Of a stretch of 64,000 nucleotides of DNA, positions 1-9,595 are shown one piece after another. The DNA is from Moritella viscosa (lineage in GTDB: Bacteria; Pseudomonadota; Gammaproteobacteria; Enterobacterales; Moritellaceae). How positions within the stretch are numbered: the stretch's first letter is position 1; each line of letters begins with the position of its first letter. Made by a program: the position numbers and the translations under genes. The DNA is taken from contig LN554852.1 in the NCBI GenBank assembly GCA_000953735.1, positions 3,917,846 through 3,981,845 on the forward strand, written 5' to 3'. A model generated the notes under the pieces. That model did no database searches and was not told the DNA's origin. It saw only the letters and a program-made list of their open reading frames with translations.

Positions 1-297
1 ACTTTCAGGATCAACAACTTTAACAACTAAGCGGCCAGTGTCACCATGAACACTAAAATTTAGCTTCTTATTATTAACATCAAAATGAGCTTGTAACGTA
101 TCCTTTGCTTCTAGCAATTTTTGTTCCAAATTTATATCATTCGCAACTTCTGGTTCAGATAATGGGTTTTCAACAGATAGTTCGTTTTCGATAGGTGGAA
201 TTGAAACGGCAGGATTCGTAATGACTGGTTCTTTTGTCACTACAGGGTCAGGATGAAAACGAATGCTCTTATTATCCATATTATTATCAATGGACAT
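1..297 (-). CDS. flaG: FlaG family protein (partial, 3' end outside window)
   Basis: This is the first 99 codons of a minus-strand gene whose end lies beyond the window edge. It begins MSIDNNMDNKS, has a Pro/Glu-rich variable stretch to about residue 65, and then enters the conserved FlaG core (NFSVHGDTGRLVVKVVDPES, about residues 80-99). FlaG proteins sit downstream of polar flagellin genes and affect filament length; their biochemical role is not settled. The start follows a strong GGGGG ribosome-binding site. It lies 59 bp downstream of the third flagellin gene, beyond a weak hairpin, so some read-through from that gene is plausible. Confidence 0.85.
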   Translation of the reverse strand, partial: MSIDNNMDNKSIRFHPDPVVTKEPVITNPAVSIPPIENELSVENPLSEPEVANDINLEQKLLEAKDTLQAHFDVNNKKLNFSVHGDTGRLVVKVVDPES

Positions 298-318
298 AGT
301 AACCCCCAAAGACCAAAA

Positions 319-339
319 TGCCCCGCAAAGTGCAGGGCA
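319..339 (-). terminator. Hairpin downstream of the sigma-28 flagellin gene
   Basis: TGCCC and GGGCA arms enclose an inner GC pair, giving a short imperfect stem between the flagellin stop and flaG. The following T-run is poor, so it may only attenuate transcription into flaG. Confidence 0.4.
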
Positions 340-356
340 AACATAAAGCTAAACGA

Positions 357-1178
357 TTAAAGTAGTGATAATGCTACTTGTGAGGTTTGATTCGCTTGGC
401 TTAGCATTGAACTTGCCGCTTGCTGTTGCACTTGAGTTTGTGCAAGCTTAGCTGATTCAGACGCAAAGTCGGTATCAACAATTCGAGATTTAGACGCTGA
501 TACATTTTCAGAAATATTACTAATATTACGGATTGTTGATGAAAAACGGTTTTGTTTCGCACCAAGGTCTGCACGTGTACCAGTCACAGTTTCAAGCGCT
601 GTATCTAATGCTGCGATTGCTGTTTGTGCATCCGCTGCAGTTGAAACCTTTGTTGTAGTACTACCGATTGCCAACGTAGCTGCATCCATACTTGTTGTCA
701 TTTTTAATGCAATAGTTTGGTTCGCGTCAGCACCCACTTGAATTTCTTTATCAAATGAGCCATCAAGTAACTTTTCGCCACCAAACGTTGTATCTTCTGA
801 TACTCGTGTGATTTCAGTTTGCAATTCATTAAACTCTGATTGCAGTGCATCACGGTCAGCCTGAGTATTTGAGCCATTGGCAGATTGAATTGAAAGTACA
901 CGCATACGTTGTAACATGTTCGTTGTTTCGTCTAGTGCGCCTTCAGCTGTTTGCGCAAGTGAAATACCGTCATTTGCATTTCGTGATGCTTGGTTTAAGC
1001 CATTTACTTGAGACTCTAAACGAGAACCGATTTGTAAACCAGCAGCATCATCCGCAGCGCTATTGATACGTTTACCAGATGATAAACGTTGAAAAGAAGT
1101 TTGTAATTCGTTGGTAGCATTACCTAAATGACGTTGTGAATTTAAAGATGCTACATTGGTATTTACATAAACAGCCAT
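357..1178 (-). CDS. Flagellin (short type), sigma-28 class
   Basis: This 273-residue structural subunit of the flagellar filament is exported by the flagellar type III system. The N-terminal D0/D1 segment ([20 protein letters not shown], then [20 protein letters not shown]) and the C-terminal D1/D0 segment ([19 protein letters not shown] to the terminal LSLL) are both present. Only about 70 variable residues lie between them, so the surface D2/D3 domains are essentially absent. It is the most divergent of the three tandem flagellins here (for example [13 protein letters not shown] at the N terminus). Its upstream region carries a sigma-28 promoter instead of the sigma-54 type of its neighbours, suggesting late, FlgM-gated expression. 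Confidence 0.95.
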   Translation of the reverse strand: MAVYVNTNVASLNSQRHLGNATNELQTSFQRLSSGKRINSAADDAAGLQIGSRLESQVNGLNQASRNANDGISLAQTAEGALDETTNMLQRMRVLSIQSANGSNTQADRDALQSEFNELQTEITRVSEDTTFGGEKLLDGSFDKEIQVGADANQTIALKMTTSMDAATLAIGSTTTKVSTAADAQTAIAALDTALETVTGTRADLGAKQNRFSSTIRNISNISENVSASKSRIVDTDFASESAKLAQTQVQQQAASSMLSQANQTSQVALSLL

Positions 1179-1269
1179 ATTCGTCTCCTAAAAGAAATCC
1201 TGTAAAGGACTGCTGTGTATATAAAATACAGCCCTTATTAATAATCAGTTATTTGTATCGTCATGAAAG

Positions 1270-1296
1270 TTATCGACAATAAAAATACATCCTTTA
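1270..1296 (-). promoter_or_regulatory. Sigma-28 (FliA) promoter of the flagellin at 357-1178
   Basis: Read on the minus strand, TAAAGGAT is followed by exactly 11 bases and then GTCGATAA. This is close to the FliA consensus TAAAGTTT-N11-GCCGATAA. It lies about 90 bases upstream of the start codon. Confidence 0.8.
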
Positions 1297-1484
1297 GAGT
1301 TATTTTTATTTTTTTCAGTCACTTTCAAAAAAAAACGCATGAAAAAACATAAAAACCCATTTATTTCAACAACTTAATTGTTAAGTTTATTTTGTAACAG
1401 ATAAGATATATAACTGATAAGCATAGAAAAGCAGAGGGAGCGTAAAAGTGAAGAATAAACAAGAAGTAACGAACAAAGAACGAT

Positions 1485-1514
1485 ATTACTTTGGCTCTTT
1501 CGAGCCAAAGTAAT
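1485..1514 (-). terminator. Terminator hairpin after the flagellin at 1536-2363
   Basis: This perfect 13-bp stem (ATTACTTTGGCTC and its complement) has a 4-base loop and lies 21 bases beyond the flagellin stop codon. The T-run after it is weak. It separates the two flagellin transcripts. Confidence 0.65.
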
Positions 1515-1535
1515 AAGCGATTAACCTTGTAACTA

Positions 1536-2363
1536 TTAACCTTGTAGTAATGACATGGCCACTTGCGATTGCTGATTTGCTTGACTAAGCATGGTACTTG
1601 CCGCTTGTTGCGAAACTTGGTTTTGCGCCAGTTTTGCCGATTCAGCCGCAAAGTCAGCATCCATAATTCGAGATTTAGACGCAGACACATTCTCTGAGAT
1701 ATTGGTTAAATTACGGATCGTTGATGAAAAACGATTTTGCTTGGCACCAAGGTCACCACGTATCTCTGTTACCTTCGCAATTGCGGTATCTAGATTATCA
1801 ATCGCTGTTTGCGCATTTAAAGGATTCAAAATATCAGATGTCGCAGTACCAACGCCTAAACCGAGGGCATCCATATTAATGGTGATTTTCACATTAATAA
1901 TTTGATTCGCATCAGGACCAATTTGAAAATCTTGATTAAACGTAGAATTTAATAAATTCATACCACCAAATGTAGTATCTTCCGCTACACGGTTAATCTC
2001 TTCCTGCAGTTGACCATATTCATTATCTAGCGCAACACGGTCTGCGGCACTATTTGAGCCATTCGCAGACTGAATTGATAATACTCGCATACGCTGTAGC
2101 ATATTCGTAGTTTCGTCTAATGCACCTTCCGCTGTTTGTGAAAGGGATATACCGTCATTAGCATTACGTGCAGCCTGATTTAAGCCATTAACTTGAGACT
2201 CTAAACGAGAACCGATCTGTAGTCCCGCCGCATCATCTGCTGCAGAGTTAATACGCTTACCAGAAGATAGGCGCTCAAATGATGTTTGTAACGCATTTGT
2301 AGAATTCGTCAAATTACGTTGTGAATTTAAAGATGCTACATTTGTATTTACATATAAGGCCAC
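1536..2363 (-). CDS. Flagellin (short type), sigma-54 class
   Basis: This is a second tandem filament subunit of 275 residues. It has the conserved N-terminal block ending [20 protein letters not shown] and the C-terminal block [20 protein letters not shown], with a short centre and no D2/D3 domains. It is much closer to the flagellin at 2791-3615 than to the one at 357-1178, indicating a recent duplication. It ends MSLLQG, with a two-residue tail after the usual terminal Leu-Leu. Its own sigma-54 promoter and terminator show it is a separate transcription unit. Confidence 0.95.
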   Translation of the reverse strand: MALYVNTNVASLNSQRNLTNSTNALQTSFERLSSGKRINSAADDAAGLQIGSRLESQVNGLNQAARNANDGISLSQTAEGALDETTNMLQRMRVLSIQSANGSNSAADRVALDNEYGQLQEEINRVAEDTTFGGMNLLNSTFNQDFQIGPDANQIINVKITINMDALGLGVGTATSDILNPLNAQTAIDNLDTAIAKVTEIRGDLGAKQNRFSSTIRNLTNISENVSASKSRIMDADFAAESAKLAQNQVSQQAASTMLSQANQQSQVAMSLLQG

Positions 2364-2418
2364 GGTATCTTCCTTTTCGCTCGTTTCAAATTAAATAAAT
2401 GTTATATACCTTAGATGT

Positions 2419-2434
2419 AGCAATCAGTGTGCCA
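2419..2434 (-). promoter_or_regulatory. Sigma-54 promoter of the flagellin at 1536-2363
   Basis: On the minus strand TGGCAC-ACTGA-TTGCT matches the -24/-12 consensus TGGCAC-N5-TTGCW exactly. It lies about 55 bases upstream of the start codon. Confidence 0.88.
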
Positions 2435-2693
2435 AATAATTAAAACATACAAATAAAAATATAAACCATTGTTTTTAAATTAATTTAACAAGGATGCCAC
2501 TACTAAATATAAATATAAATATATATTTTTACTTTTACTGACGAAGCCAAAAAATTGCCGCCACTGTGCCGGGGGGAATTCCAAATGAGCAATAAATGTC
2601 ATGAGCTAAATAAAGTCAAAGGAATACGGTAGACATAATGGTAGAAATTGAGCTTAAGAACGCAATGTAATATGGCAAGATATGGGGGAAATA

Positions 2694-2745
2694 CTTTTAC
2701 CTATACGCTTAAATAGGACTATAACGATAAGGATATAGGTAAAAG
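2694..2745. repeat. 12-bp perfect inverted repeat between two flagellin genes
   Basis: CTTTTACCTATA at 2694-2705 is the exact reverse complement of 2734-2745, with a 28-base spacer. It lies beyond the flagellin terminator at 2759-2790 and far upstream of the next flagellin promoter. The function is unknown; it could be an operator, a processing stem or the trace of an element. Confidence 0.55.
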
Positions 2746-2758
2746 CAATATATTAGGC

Positions 2759-2790
2759 GGCCCCAAAGGGGCCAGAGGGAGCCCGCCCTC
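2759..2790 (-). terminator. Double GC-rich hairpin after the flagellin at 2791-3615
   Basis: GAGGG/CCCTC (2775-2790) directly abuts the stop codon and is followed by GGCCCC/GGGGCC (2759-2773). Two consecutive GC stems give a likely stop or stabilising 3' end for an abundant mRNA. Confidence 0.65.
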
Positions 2791-3615
2791 TTAGCCTAAT
2801 AATGACATAGCAACTTGAGATTGCTGATTAGCTTGACTTAGCATTGTGCTTGCAGCTTGCTGAGATACTTGATTTTGCGCTAGTTTCGCAGATTCAGCAG
2901 CAAAGTCTGCATCCATAATACGAGATTTAGATGCCGATACATTCTCAGAAATATTTGATAAATTACGAATTGTTGATGAGAAACGGTTTTGTTTCGCACC
3001 CAGATCACCTCGTATATCTGTTACCGACGCAATCGCCGTATCCAAATCTTGGATCGCAGTTTGAGCAGCCGCAGCTGTAAGTACATTAGACGCAGCAGTA
3101 CCAACACCTAAACCGAGTGAGTTCATATTTGTAGTAATTTTAACATTAATTATTTGGTTAGCATCAGCACCCACTTGGAAATCATTGTTAAACGATGAAT
3201 CAAGCAACGTCTCGCCACCAAACGTTGTATCTTTTGCTACACGATCAATTTCATTTTGTAACTGACCAAACTCTTTATTTAGCGCTTCGCGATCGGCAGT
3301 ACTGTTTGAGCCATTGGCAGATTGGATTGAAAGCACACGCATACGTTGTAACATATTGGTTGTTTCATCTAACGCACCTTCAGCAGTTTGTGCCATTGAG
3401 ATACCATCATTGGCATTTCGCGCACCTTGGTTCAAACCGTTTACTTGTGCTTCTAAACGAGAGCCAATTTGTAAGCCCGCAGCATCATCAGCAGCAGTGT
3501 TAACTCGTTTACCTGATGATAATCGTTCAAACGACGTTTGTAGTGCATTCGTCGAGTTAGTTAAATTACGTTGTGAGTTTAAAGACGCAACGTTAGTATT
3601 TACATATATAGCCAT
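2791..3615 (-). CDS. Flagellin (short type), sigma-54 class, first in array
   Basis: This 274-residue filament subunit has complete D0/D1 terminal domains ([20 protein letters not shown] at the start, [10 protein letters not shown] at the end) and a reduced centre with no D2/D3. It is highly similar to the next gene at 1536-2363. It lies directly downstream of flgL but has its own sigma-54 promoter in the 116-bp gap, so it is independently transcribed. By analogy with Vibrio flaA, a sigma-54-dependent flagellin is expected to be the one needed early for filament assembly. That role assignment is inference. Confidence 0.95.
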   Translation of the reverse strand: MAIYVNTNVASLNSQRNLTNSTNALQTSFERLSSGKRVNTAADDAAGLQIGSRLEAQVNGLNQGARNANDGISMAQTAEGALDETTNMLQRMRVLSIQSANGSNSTADREALNKEFGQLQNEIDRVAKDTTFGGETLLDSSFNNDFQVGADANQIINVKITTNMNSLGLGVGTAASNVLTAAAAQTAIQDLDTAIASVTDIRGDLGAKQNRFSSTIRNLSNISENVSASKSRIMDADFAAESAKLAQNQVSQQAASTMLSQANQQSQVAMSLLG

Positions 3616-3713
3616 TAGTATTCCCTCTGTATGTAATGTGATTAAGCAGTGACATAATTTGTATGTAAGTCGTGCTTAAGTACCAGTCTATAAATTATTT
3701 ATATATTTAAAAT

Positions 3714-3729
3714 AGCAAATTGTGTGCCA
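3714..3729 (-). promoter_or_regulatory. Sigma-54 promoter of the flagellin at 2791-3615
   Basis: Minus-strand TGGCAC-ACAAT-TTGCT is a perfect -24/-12 match. It is squeezed into the few bases after the flgL stop codon, leaving a roughly 100-base leader before the flagellin start. Confidence 0.9.
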
Positions 3730-3731
3730 AA

Positions 3732-4970
3732 CTATGACACCGAGTTAAATAAACTTAAGTTATTGATTTTGTTGAATGACTTATAGCTCATCTCAAGAAT
3801 GTTTTGCTCTTTAGTTAAGTCAGTCATTGCCGCGGCAAGATCTGCCTCGGTAAGAATTGCCATCGCTTCTTGGTTAATCACTTTAAATGATTCGTTAGAT
3901 TGAGTAACACGTTCAATGGTATTATTACGACCACCAATCGTAGATGTAGTAGACATCACTGCATATTGAGCATTTTCAATTCCAACCTGCGCATCAGCCA
4001 TACGCTCGCGAAAATCATCTTTGGATAGTGAAGTATCAGCGAGCGCTATTTTCAAGGATTCTAATGTATTTAAAATATTGATATTTTTTGGTGGTATTAA
4101 TGAGATATCTAAACTACCTGGCGCAGCGCCTACCGCTGTAATCTTGACACCATTAAAGCGAATACCTTTTTCAGATGCGTAATTTCCGCTTTGTAGTAGG
4201 TTATTACTGGTATCACGGATCTCAAATGTATCGCTATTACCAGGGATCAGCGGAGCAGTAACACTGAGCTTAAAAGTATTATTTGCTAAATTACTATGAT
4301 CATAATTATTGAAATGAAAATTATCATACTCCCCCTGTTCTATCACTTCGACTTGCGCAGCAGTGATATTACCAGTCAAATTGCTGGTATCAGCAGTCAA
4401 GCGTGCAGGCACAGATTCAAAAACTCGTGCACCATTATCTCCATCACTAACGTAGACATTTGTTGCTATTTGGATTTCATTATCTTGTTCATTACCACGG
4501 TAGGTGTATAGTCCCGTTTGAGCATCTTTGACATACGTTTGTAGATGCGATGACGTACCTGAAAAAATAAAATCACCATTTGCATTTTTGGTATTAGCCA
4601 AACTAAACACTTCTTTTTGTAACTGCTCCATTTCTAACGAAATTGCGAATCTATCTTGCGAATCTACGGTACCATTAAGCGCTCGAACCGAAAGCAAACG
4701 CCCACGTTCCATCGCTATATGTAAGTTACTGAGTGTCGTTTCTTCTAAACCAAGCGTACCTTTTAGCATCAAGCCGTTAGTTTGATATTGAGTATTCTTT
4801 TTGATTTCGTCATTCAAGTAACTCGATTTTGCAATTTCAGCAGGTGCATCACCTGATGTTCTGAATTTTTCTTGTGATGTCACTTGCGAATGTGCCGTAT
4901 TCAAACGTTTTTGTGTTTGCGACATGTCTTGCATCGAACGAGAAAAAATCTGATTATTGGTTAATCGCAT
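3732..4970 (-). CDS. flgL: Flagellar hook-filament junction protein FlgL (HAP3)
   Basis: FlgL forms the second junction ring between hook and filament. The 412-residue protein begins with the flagellin-like N terminus MRLTNNQIFSRSMQDMSQTQ. It ends with a flagellin-like helix that includes EADLAAAMTDLTKEQNILEM. The central domain (about 150-330) is variable, as in the family. It follows flgK with a 5-bp gap, so the two are co-transcribed. Confidence 0.93.
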   Translation of the reverse strand: MRLTNNQIFSRSMQDMSQTQKRLNTAHSQVTSQEKFRTSGDAPAEIAKSSYLNDEIKKNTQYQTNGLMLKGTLGLEETTLSNLHIAMERGRLLSVRALNGTVDSQDRFAISLEMEQLQKEVFSLANTKNANGDFIFSGTSSHLQTYVKDAQTGLYTYRGNEQDNEIQIATNVYVSDGDNGARVFESVPARLTADTSNLTGNITAAQVEVIEQGEYDNFHFNNYDHSNLANNTFKLSVTAPLIPGNSDTFEIRDTSNNLLQSGNYASEKGIRFNGVKITAVGAAPGSLDISLIPPKNINILNTLESLKIALADTSLSKDDFRERMADAQVGIENAQYAVMSTTSTIGGRNNTIERVTQSNESFKVINQEAMAILTEADLAAAMTDLTKEQNILEMSYKSFNKINNLSLFNSVS

Positions 4971-4975
4971 CTTAA

Positions 4976-6955
4976 TTACCTCGCTGCATTCAGAATGGTA
5001 TCGAATATTTCTTTTGAAATACGTACGACTTGTGCGGATGCATTGTAGGCTTGTTCATAACGAACCATATTTGCAGCTTCTTCATCAAGGTTGACCCCCG
5101 ACACACTTTCAATCCAATTACGGCTTTGCATTAATTTCGCTTCGTTTGCCGCAGAATCAACACGTGCTGCACGAGTTTTGTTACCTACACTTGAAATCAA
5201 CGCCGAAATACCGCCAGCAAACGTCATCTGGTTTTGACCGTTACTTGTATGACTTTTATGTAACTTATTCTCACTCTCTAAACCAGCAAGTTTTAAACCA
5301 TTACTGTTATCTGCAATGGCATCTCGATTGTAAGCTAATGTGAATTTTTCGCCTGGATTTGGTTTACCATCCATCTTAATTTCATAACCCACGCCAGGGT
5401 TTAAAGGAGGGATAGCATTCTCAAATAAATCTTGTCCATTTAGGGCACTAGAACTGGTTGCCATGTAAGTACCATTGCCATCATAAATATCGAAGTCACC
5501 GCTGTTATTAACAATAATCTGCTGCGGTGCTGTTTTGTTTAAATCGTTATTAGCAAAAGATAATGTGGGGTCAGAGATCTCAGTGACAGAAATACGGCTC
5601 ATCGTTGTATTGGCAGTTCCAGTCTTCGTTTGTAAGATCGAGGCTAGGGCAATATCTTCAGGCTGAGAACGTGTTACGTCATAATCGTTAAGATTAAATA
5701 ACGTTGGACTCATTAAAAATTTATCACCGTTTTGAAAACCACCCGCGGCTGCAGAAAAATCAATCTCAAAGCCATGATCAATGACTTCAACAGGTCCAGG
5801 ATAAACACCACTAACCGCTAATGGATTAGTACTCCGCTCACCATCTTTAATTTCATAAACATCAAATGTTAATGGGCTTGTCATCATTACTTGATACTGA
5901 CTTGTTGTTAGAGAACTACCTTGACCAGAAATTAATTTAGACGTGAGAATATGCGCAGGGTTTGAATTACCTGAATAATACTTCGCTTGTGTTGGCGGAA
6001 TGGTGTAAATATCTTTACCCATTTCACCATTTAAATCCAAGCCCATTTTATTTTGAGTATTAACCGCATCAGCAATGCCAAGGCTCATCTGACCTATTTC
6101 ACGTAATGATTTATAGACAGTTTCATCACGAAACTCCAATAATGCACCAATACGCCCGCCGAGCTCTGCATCTTGTAGTTGCATCGTATTCTTATTGATA
6201 TTTAGGACCAGTTCCATATTGCTTGGGTCTGGCTCTCCACCAACAGCTTGAAATTGACTGATACTGTCTTGCATTACTAACGGTTGCCCGTTAAGCAAAT
6301 TAATTGAAATGCTTTTGTTGTCATTCATAATTGTTGATATATCAAGTTCTTTTGCGAGAGCTTCGATTGCAACATCACGCTGATCAAGTAACGTCCCAGA
6401 AGCACCTCGAGATGTATTTTCAGCGGTCATCACCTGCTTATTAAAACCATGAACTTCTTGAATTAATGAATTTAATAATGCTGGTTTTTCTGTTATTTCA
6501 TTATTTGCCGTTTTTGCTTGAGTATTTAATTGTTCACCAACATTTCGAAAACTGGCAGCTAATGTTTGAGCATCAGAAATAACTAAATGACGATTAGAGA
6601 TAGAGGTTGGATCATCATTAGCAGTGTGAAAAGATTCAAATAATTGCGATACACCAGCCGCCATATTATTTGAATCATCAGACAATACTTGATCGGTACG
6701 CGTAATTTCAGCAAGAAACTTATCTTTATTACTAGAAGCGCTGGTATCAATTAATAACTCTGCTTGTGCAAACTTATTAACTTCTCGACCAGTGACGGAT
6801 CGAGCAAGTCCCATGTTATCTGTTTGTGATTTATGCTGGGTACGCTGACGGCTATATCCATCCGTATTAACATTCGAAATGTTATTACCTGTGGTATTAA
6901 GCATTTGCTGGTGACCTAAGACACCAGACGAGCCTATTTGTAATAAATTTGCCAT
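4976..6955 (-). CDS. flgK: Flagellar hook-associated protein FlgK (HAP1)
   Basis: FlgK is the first junction protein on top of the hook. The 659-residue product has the rod/hook N-terminal motif (LNTTGNNISNVNTDGYSRQR, residues about 19-38) and the matching C terminus (NLDEEAANMVRYEQAYNASA near the end). The long centre carries the exposed domains. It lies between flgJ and flgL in the order typical of the polar flagellar cluster. No convincing promoter is visible in the 99 bp between flgJ and flgK. Confidence 0.94.
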   Translation of the reverse strand: MANLLQIGSSGVLGHQQMLNTTGNNISNVNTDGYSRQRTQHKSQTDNMGLARSVTGREVNKFAQAELLIDTSASSNKDKFLAEITRTDQVLSDDSNNMAAGVSQLFESFHTANDDPTSISNRHLVISDAQTLAASFRNVGEQLNTQAKTANNEITEKPALLNSLIQEVHGFNKQVMTAENTSRGASGTLLDQRDVAIEALAKELDISTIMNDNKSISINLLNGQPLVMQDSISQFQAVGGEPDPSNMELVLNINKNTMQLQDAELGGRIGALLEFRDETVYKSLREIGQMSLGIADAVNTQNKMGLDLNGEMGKDIYTIPPTQAKYYSGNSNPAHILTSKLISGQGSSLTTSQYQVMMTSPLTFDVYEIKDGERSTNPLAVSGVYPGPVEVIDHGFEIDFSAAAGGFQNGDKFLMSPTLFNLNDYDVTRSQPEDIALASILQTKTGTANTTMSRISVTEISDPTLSFANNDLNKTAPQQIIVNNSGDFDIYDGNGTYMATSSSALNGQDLFENAIPPLNPGVGYEIKMDGKPNPGEKFTLAYNRDAIADNSNGLKLAGLESENKLHKSHTSNGQNQMTFAGGISALISSVGNKTRAARVDSAANEAKLMQSRNWIESVSGVNLDEEAANMVRYEQAYNASAQVVRISKEIFDTILNAAR

Positions 6956-7054
6956 CAGATTACTGCTCCAACCATCAGATCAACACTCCAAAATAGATTA
7001 TCTGTATTTCTTTATATTCAGTTATTACTTATTCAGTAACTCAACTAAGCAAGA

Positions 7055-8038
7055 CTATTTAAATGCATCATGTTTCATGACGTTTTGTATTTTCGCTGCA
7101 TAGTTAGGATCTGTTGCATAACCCGCGTTCTGTAAACCATTCAAGAACTGTGCCGAATCAGCAGAATTACGTAACGCGTCGCTGTAACGATCGCCTGATT
7201 GCAAGAAATCAGCAAAATCATTAAAGCTCGACTGAAAATTTTGGTAACTTCTAAATTGATGTTTTTCACGTTTAGCCACACCGTTGGTAAACTCTAAGGT
7301 ATCCACACTTGCAGTCGGGCCTTCCCAACGTTTATCTGCTTTAATATTGAATAAGTTATGCGAGCTATCACCTTTATTATCAGTCGATACCTTCTTACCC
7401 CAGCCCGTTTCTAACGCTGCTTGAGCAAGTAATACATCCGGAGAGACATTTAAACGTTTAGCCACCGAGTCCGCAAAAGGCGCTAATGAAGTGACGAACT
7501 CTTCAGGACTGTTGAATTGCATCTGGCGAGGCTTTTCGACCGTTGGTAATGTGGTATTCGTTTGCTTCCCATCAGCTATAGGATTCCCCTCTTCGTCAAT
7601 AGCCGGGACTGAAGCAACGTCTTTACCTTCTACGATCCCTTTACCTACAACCTTATTGGCCTGTAAGTTTTGCAATGGGTTACTATCCCCTTGCAATGAC
7701 GAGGCTGGCATATAATTGCCGCCATTATTCGACAATTGCTTAACAATCACATCCGCTAAACCCATACTGCCTGATTGGCTCATATCCGCTGCCATTTGCT
7801 TATCTTGCATATCACGATAAAACTGGGTGTAGTTGTTATTCATTGGACTTTCGGTTTCAAATGCGGCATTCGCGTCACGCATGCTTTTCATCAGCATATT
7901 GGTAAACAAAGACTCAAACTGCTTTGCGACTTCTTTCAATGCAGCTTCATCATTATTCAGCGCACTTTTACGCAAAGAATCCAGATTATGCGTATCTAAG
8001 ACGTTACTGCTTACATTTGTTTTAAATGAATTATCCAT
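7055..8038 (-). CDS. flgJ: Peptidoglycan hydrolase / rod cap FlgJ
   Basis: This bifunctional 327-residue protein has an N-terminal rod-cap domain (about 15-100, QFESLFTNMLMKSMRDANAA). A linker and a C-terminal glucosaminidase-type muramidase domain (about 175-325) follow; the motif AQAALETGWGKK contains the expected catalytic Glu. It opens the murein layer so that the rod can pass. A terminator separates it from flgI, so here it probably heads a flgJKL unit. Confidence 0.93.
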   Translation of the reverse strand: MDNSFKTNVSSNVLDTHNLDSLRKSALNNDEAALKEVAKQFESLFTNMLMKSMRDANAAFETESPMNNNYTQFYRDMQDKQMAADMSQSGSMGLADVIVKQLSNNGGNYMPASSLQGDSNPLQNLQANKVVGKGIVEGKDVASVPAIDEEGNPIADGKQTNTTLPTVEKPRQMQFNSPEEFVTSLAPFADSVAKRLNVSPDVLLAQAALETGWGKKVSTDNKGDSSHNLFNIKADKRWEGPTASVDTLEFTNGVAKREKHQFRSYQNFQSSFNDFADFLQSGDRYSDALRNSADSAQFLNGLQNAGYATDPNYAAKIQNVMKHDAFK

Positions 8039-8204
8039 ACCCAGCCCGTTACTATTTTCGATAGTTATTATTTTTCAGTTAGTTATTCATATTTTTAAAT
8101 TAATATTTAAACACCACTGCCATTTATTTGGCATAAATTAAAATAAAACAAAATCAACAACTTAAATAAAAACAATAAATTAACTTCAACCTTATATATA
8201 ACAT

Positions 8205-8220
8205 AGCAATTCTTAGACCA
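8205..8220 (-). promoter_or_regulatory. Weak sigma-54-like element upstream of flgJ
   Basis: Minus-strand TGGTCT-AAGAA-TTGCT keeps the invariant GG and GC with correct spacing but departs from consensus at the second half of the -24 box. It is the best candidate in the flgI-flgJ gap, which also holds the flgI terminator. Confidence 0.45.
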
Positions 8221-8243
8221 ACTTCGACAATGAAACAAAATAT

Positions 8244-8281
8244 ATAAAAAAGCGCGATACCCAATCACGGATATCGCGCTT
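8244..8281 (-). terminator. Terminator of the flgFGHI operon
   Basis: A 10-bp perfect stem, AAGCGCGATA paired with TATCGCGCTT, is followed on the minus strand by a T-run. It lies about 40 bases after the flgI stop. Confidence 0.85.
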
Positions 8282-8320
8282 ATAAATAAGTCATAACAGT
8301 ACTGAATTAACTAAACGTCA

Positions 8321-9454
8321 TTAAATGATAATTAACTGCCCATCTAATGCACCAGCATCTTTTAGCGCTTCTAAAATTGACATTAAATCACCCGGTGCAA
8401 TACCGACTTGATTAACAGCGCGGATCAAATCATCGAGTGTCGCCCCCGCATCAAGCTTAAACATTCGCGCATCTTCCTGGGTGACATTAATCGTCGATTT
8501 ATTAGTTACCACTGTTTCACCATTAGCAAAAGCGTTGGGTTGTGAGACTTCTTGGGTTTCATTAATGGTAACCGTTAATCCACCGTGAGTGATTGCAGCT
8601 GGTTTTAGCCTGACATTTTGACCAATAACAATGGTACCAGTACGTGAATTAACAATAATTTTTGCCGATTCATCTGCCATTTTTAATTCAAGATTTTCTA
8701 ATGTCGCTAAATAAGCAACACGCTGGGAAATATCACGAGGAGCAAGAACGCGTACTGACGTCGCGTCCATTGGATAAGCTGTATTAGGACCGACAAGATT
8801 ATTAATTGAGTCAGCAAGACGTTTCGCGTTAGAGAAATCGCCACGGTGTAAATTAAATGTGAGAAAATCACCATCGCCAAATGGATTAGCGACTTCCTTT
8901 TCAACAATAGCACCACTGCTGATACGACCGACGGTAGGCGTATTAATTATCACCTTTGAACCATCTTTCCCCTCGACACCAAGGCCACCTACAACAAGAC
9001 TACCTTGCGCTAACGCATACACTTGTCCATCAGCACCTTTCAGGAAGGTCTGCAATAATAAACCACCGCGTAAACTTTTCGCTTCACCAATAGCAGCAAC
9101 CGTTACATCAATCGTTTGACCAGGTTTCGTGAATGCGGGTAATACCGCACTCACCGCAACGGCTGCGACATTTTTAATTTTAACTTTCGCACCTTCAGGC
9201 ATAGTGATGCCAAAATTATTCAACATGGTTTTAAAGCTTTGCGCTGAAAACGCATTACTTTTTTCACCAGTGCCAGGTAAACCGACCACTAAACCATAAC
9301 CGATTAATTGGTTATCACGAACCCCTTGCACAGAACTTATATCTTTAATTCGCGCTGCATGTGCAGTATTGATCGTGACAACAAAAAAGCTTAACAAGAC
9401 AATGCTCATGCCGAATAAAAAATGTTGTCGTTTAATCCGAGTTGATAGTTTCAT
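8321..9454 (-). CDS. flgI: Flagellar P-ring protein FlgI
   Basis: This is the periplasmic ring around the rod in the peptidoglycan layer. The 377-residue precursor has a Sec signal peptide (basic start, hydrophobic 14-28, cut after NTAHA). The mature protein starts [20 protein letters not shown], a hallmark of FlgI. It is full length and ends in the conserved [15 protein letters not shown]. It lies downstream of flgH and is the last gene of its operon. Confidence 0.95.
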   Translation of the reverse strand: MKLSTRIKRQHFLFGMSIVLLSFFVVTINTAHAARIKDISSVQGVRDNQLIGYGLVVGLPGTGEKSNAFSAQSFKTMLNNFGITMPEGAKVKIKNVAAVAVSAVLPAFTKPGQTIDVTVAAIGEAKSLRGGLLLQTFLKGADGQVYALAQGSLVVGGLGVEGKDGSKVIINTPTVGRISSGAIVEKEVANPFGDGDFLTFNLHRGDFSNAKRLADSINNLVGPNTAYPMDATSVRVLAPRDISQRVAYLATLENLELKMADESAKIIVNSRTGTIVIGQNVRLKPAAITHGGLTVTINETQEVSQPNAFANGETVVTNKSTINVTQEDARMFKLDAGATLDDLIRAVNQVGIAPGDLMSILEALKDAGALDGQLIII

Positions 9455-9595
9455 CTAAATAACCTGTGCTATAAGAATTATCATTATTTTGGTTTATACA
9501 GCTTACTGCCAAAATTATGACAACCGCTAAATAATGGGCGTTATAGAGCTAAAAGCAATTCTCATACCAAGATGTTATTTACAGATTGATTCAAA

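Noticed and set aside
845-1066. Long antisense open frames inside the flagellin genes and other conserved genes
   Set aside because: They are shadows of strongly coding frames on the opposite strand, without ribosome-binding sites or family resemblance.
2553-2575. Second sigma-54-like element (GGCAC-N5-CGGCA, minus strand) far upstream of the flagellin at 1536-2363
   Set aside because: The -12 box is poor and a perfect element exists much nearer the gene at 2419-2434.
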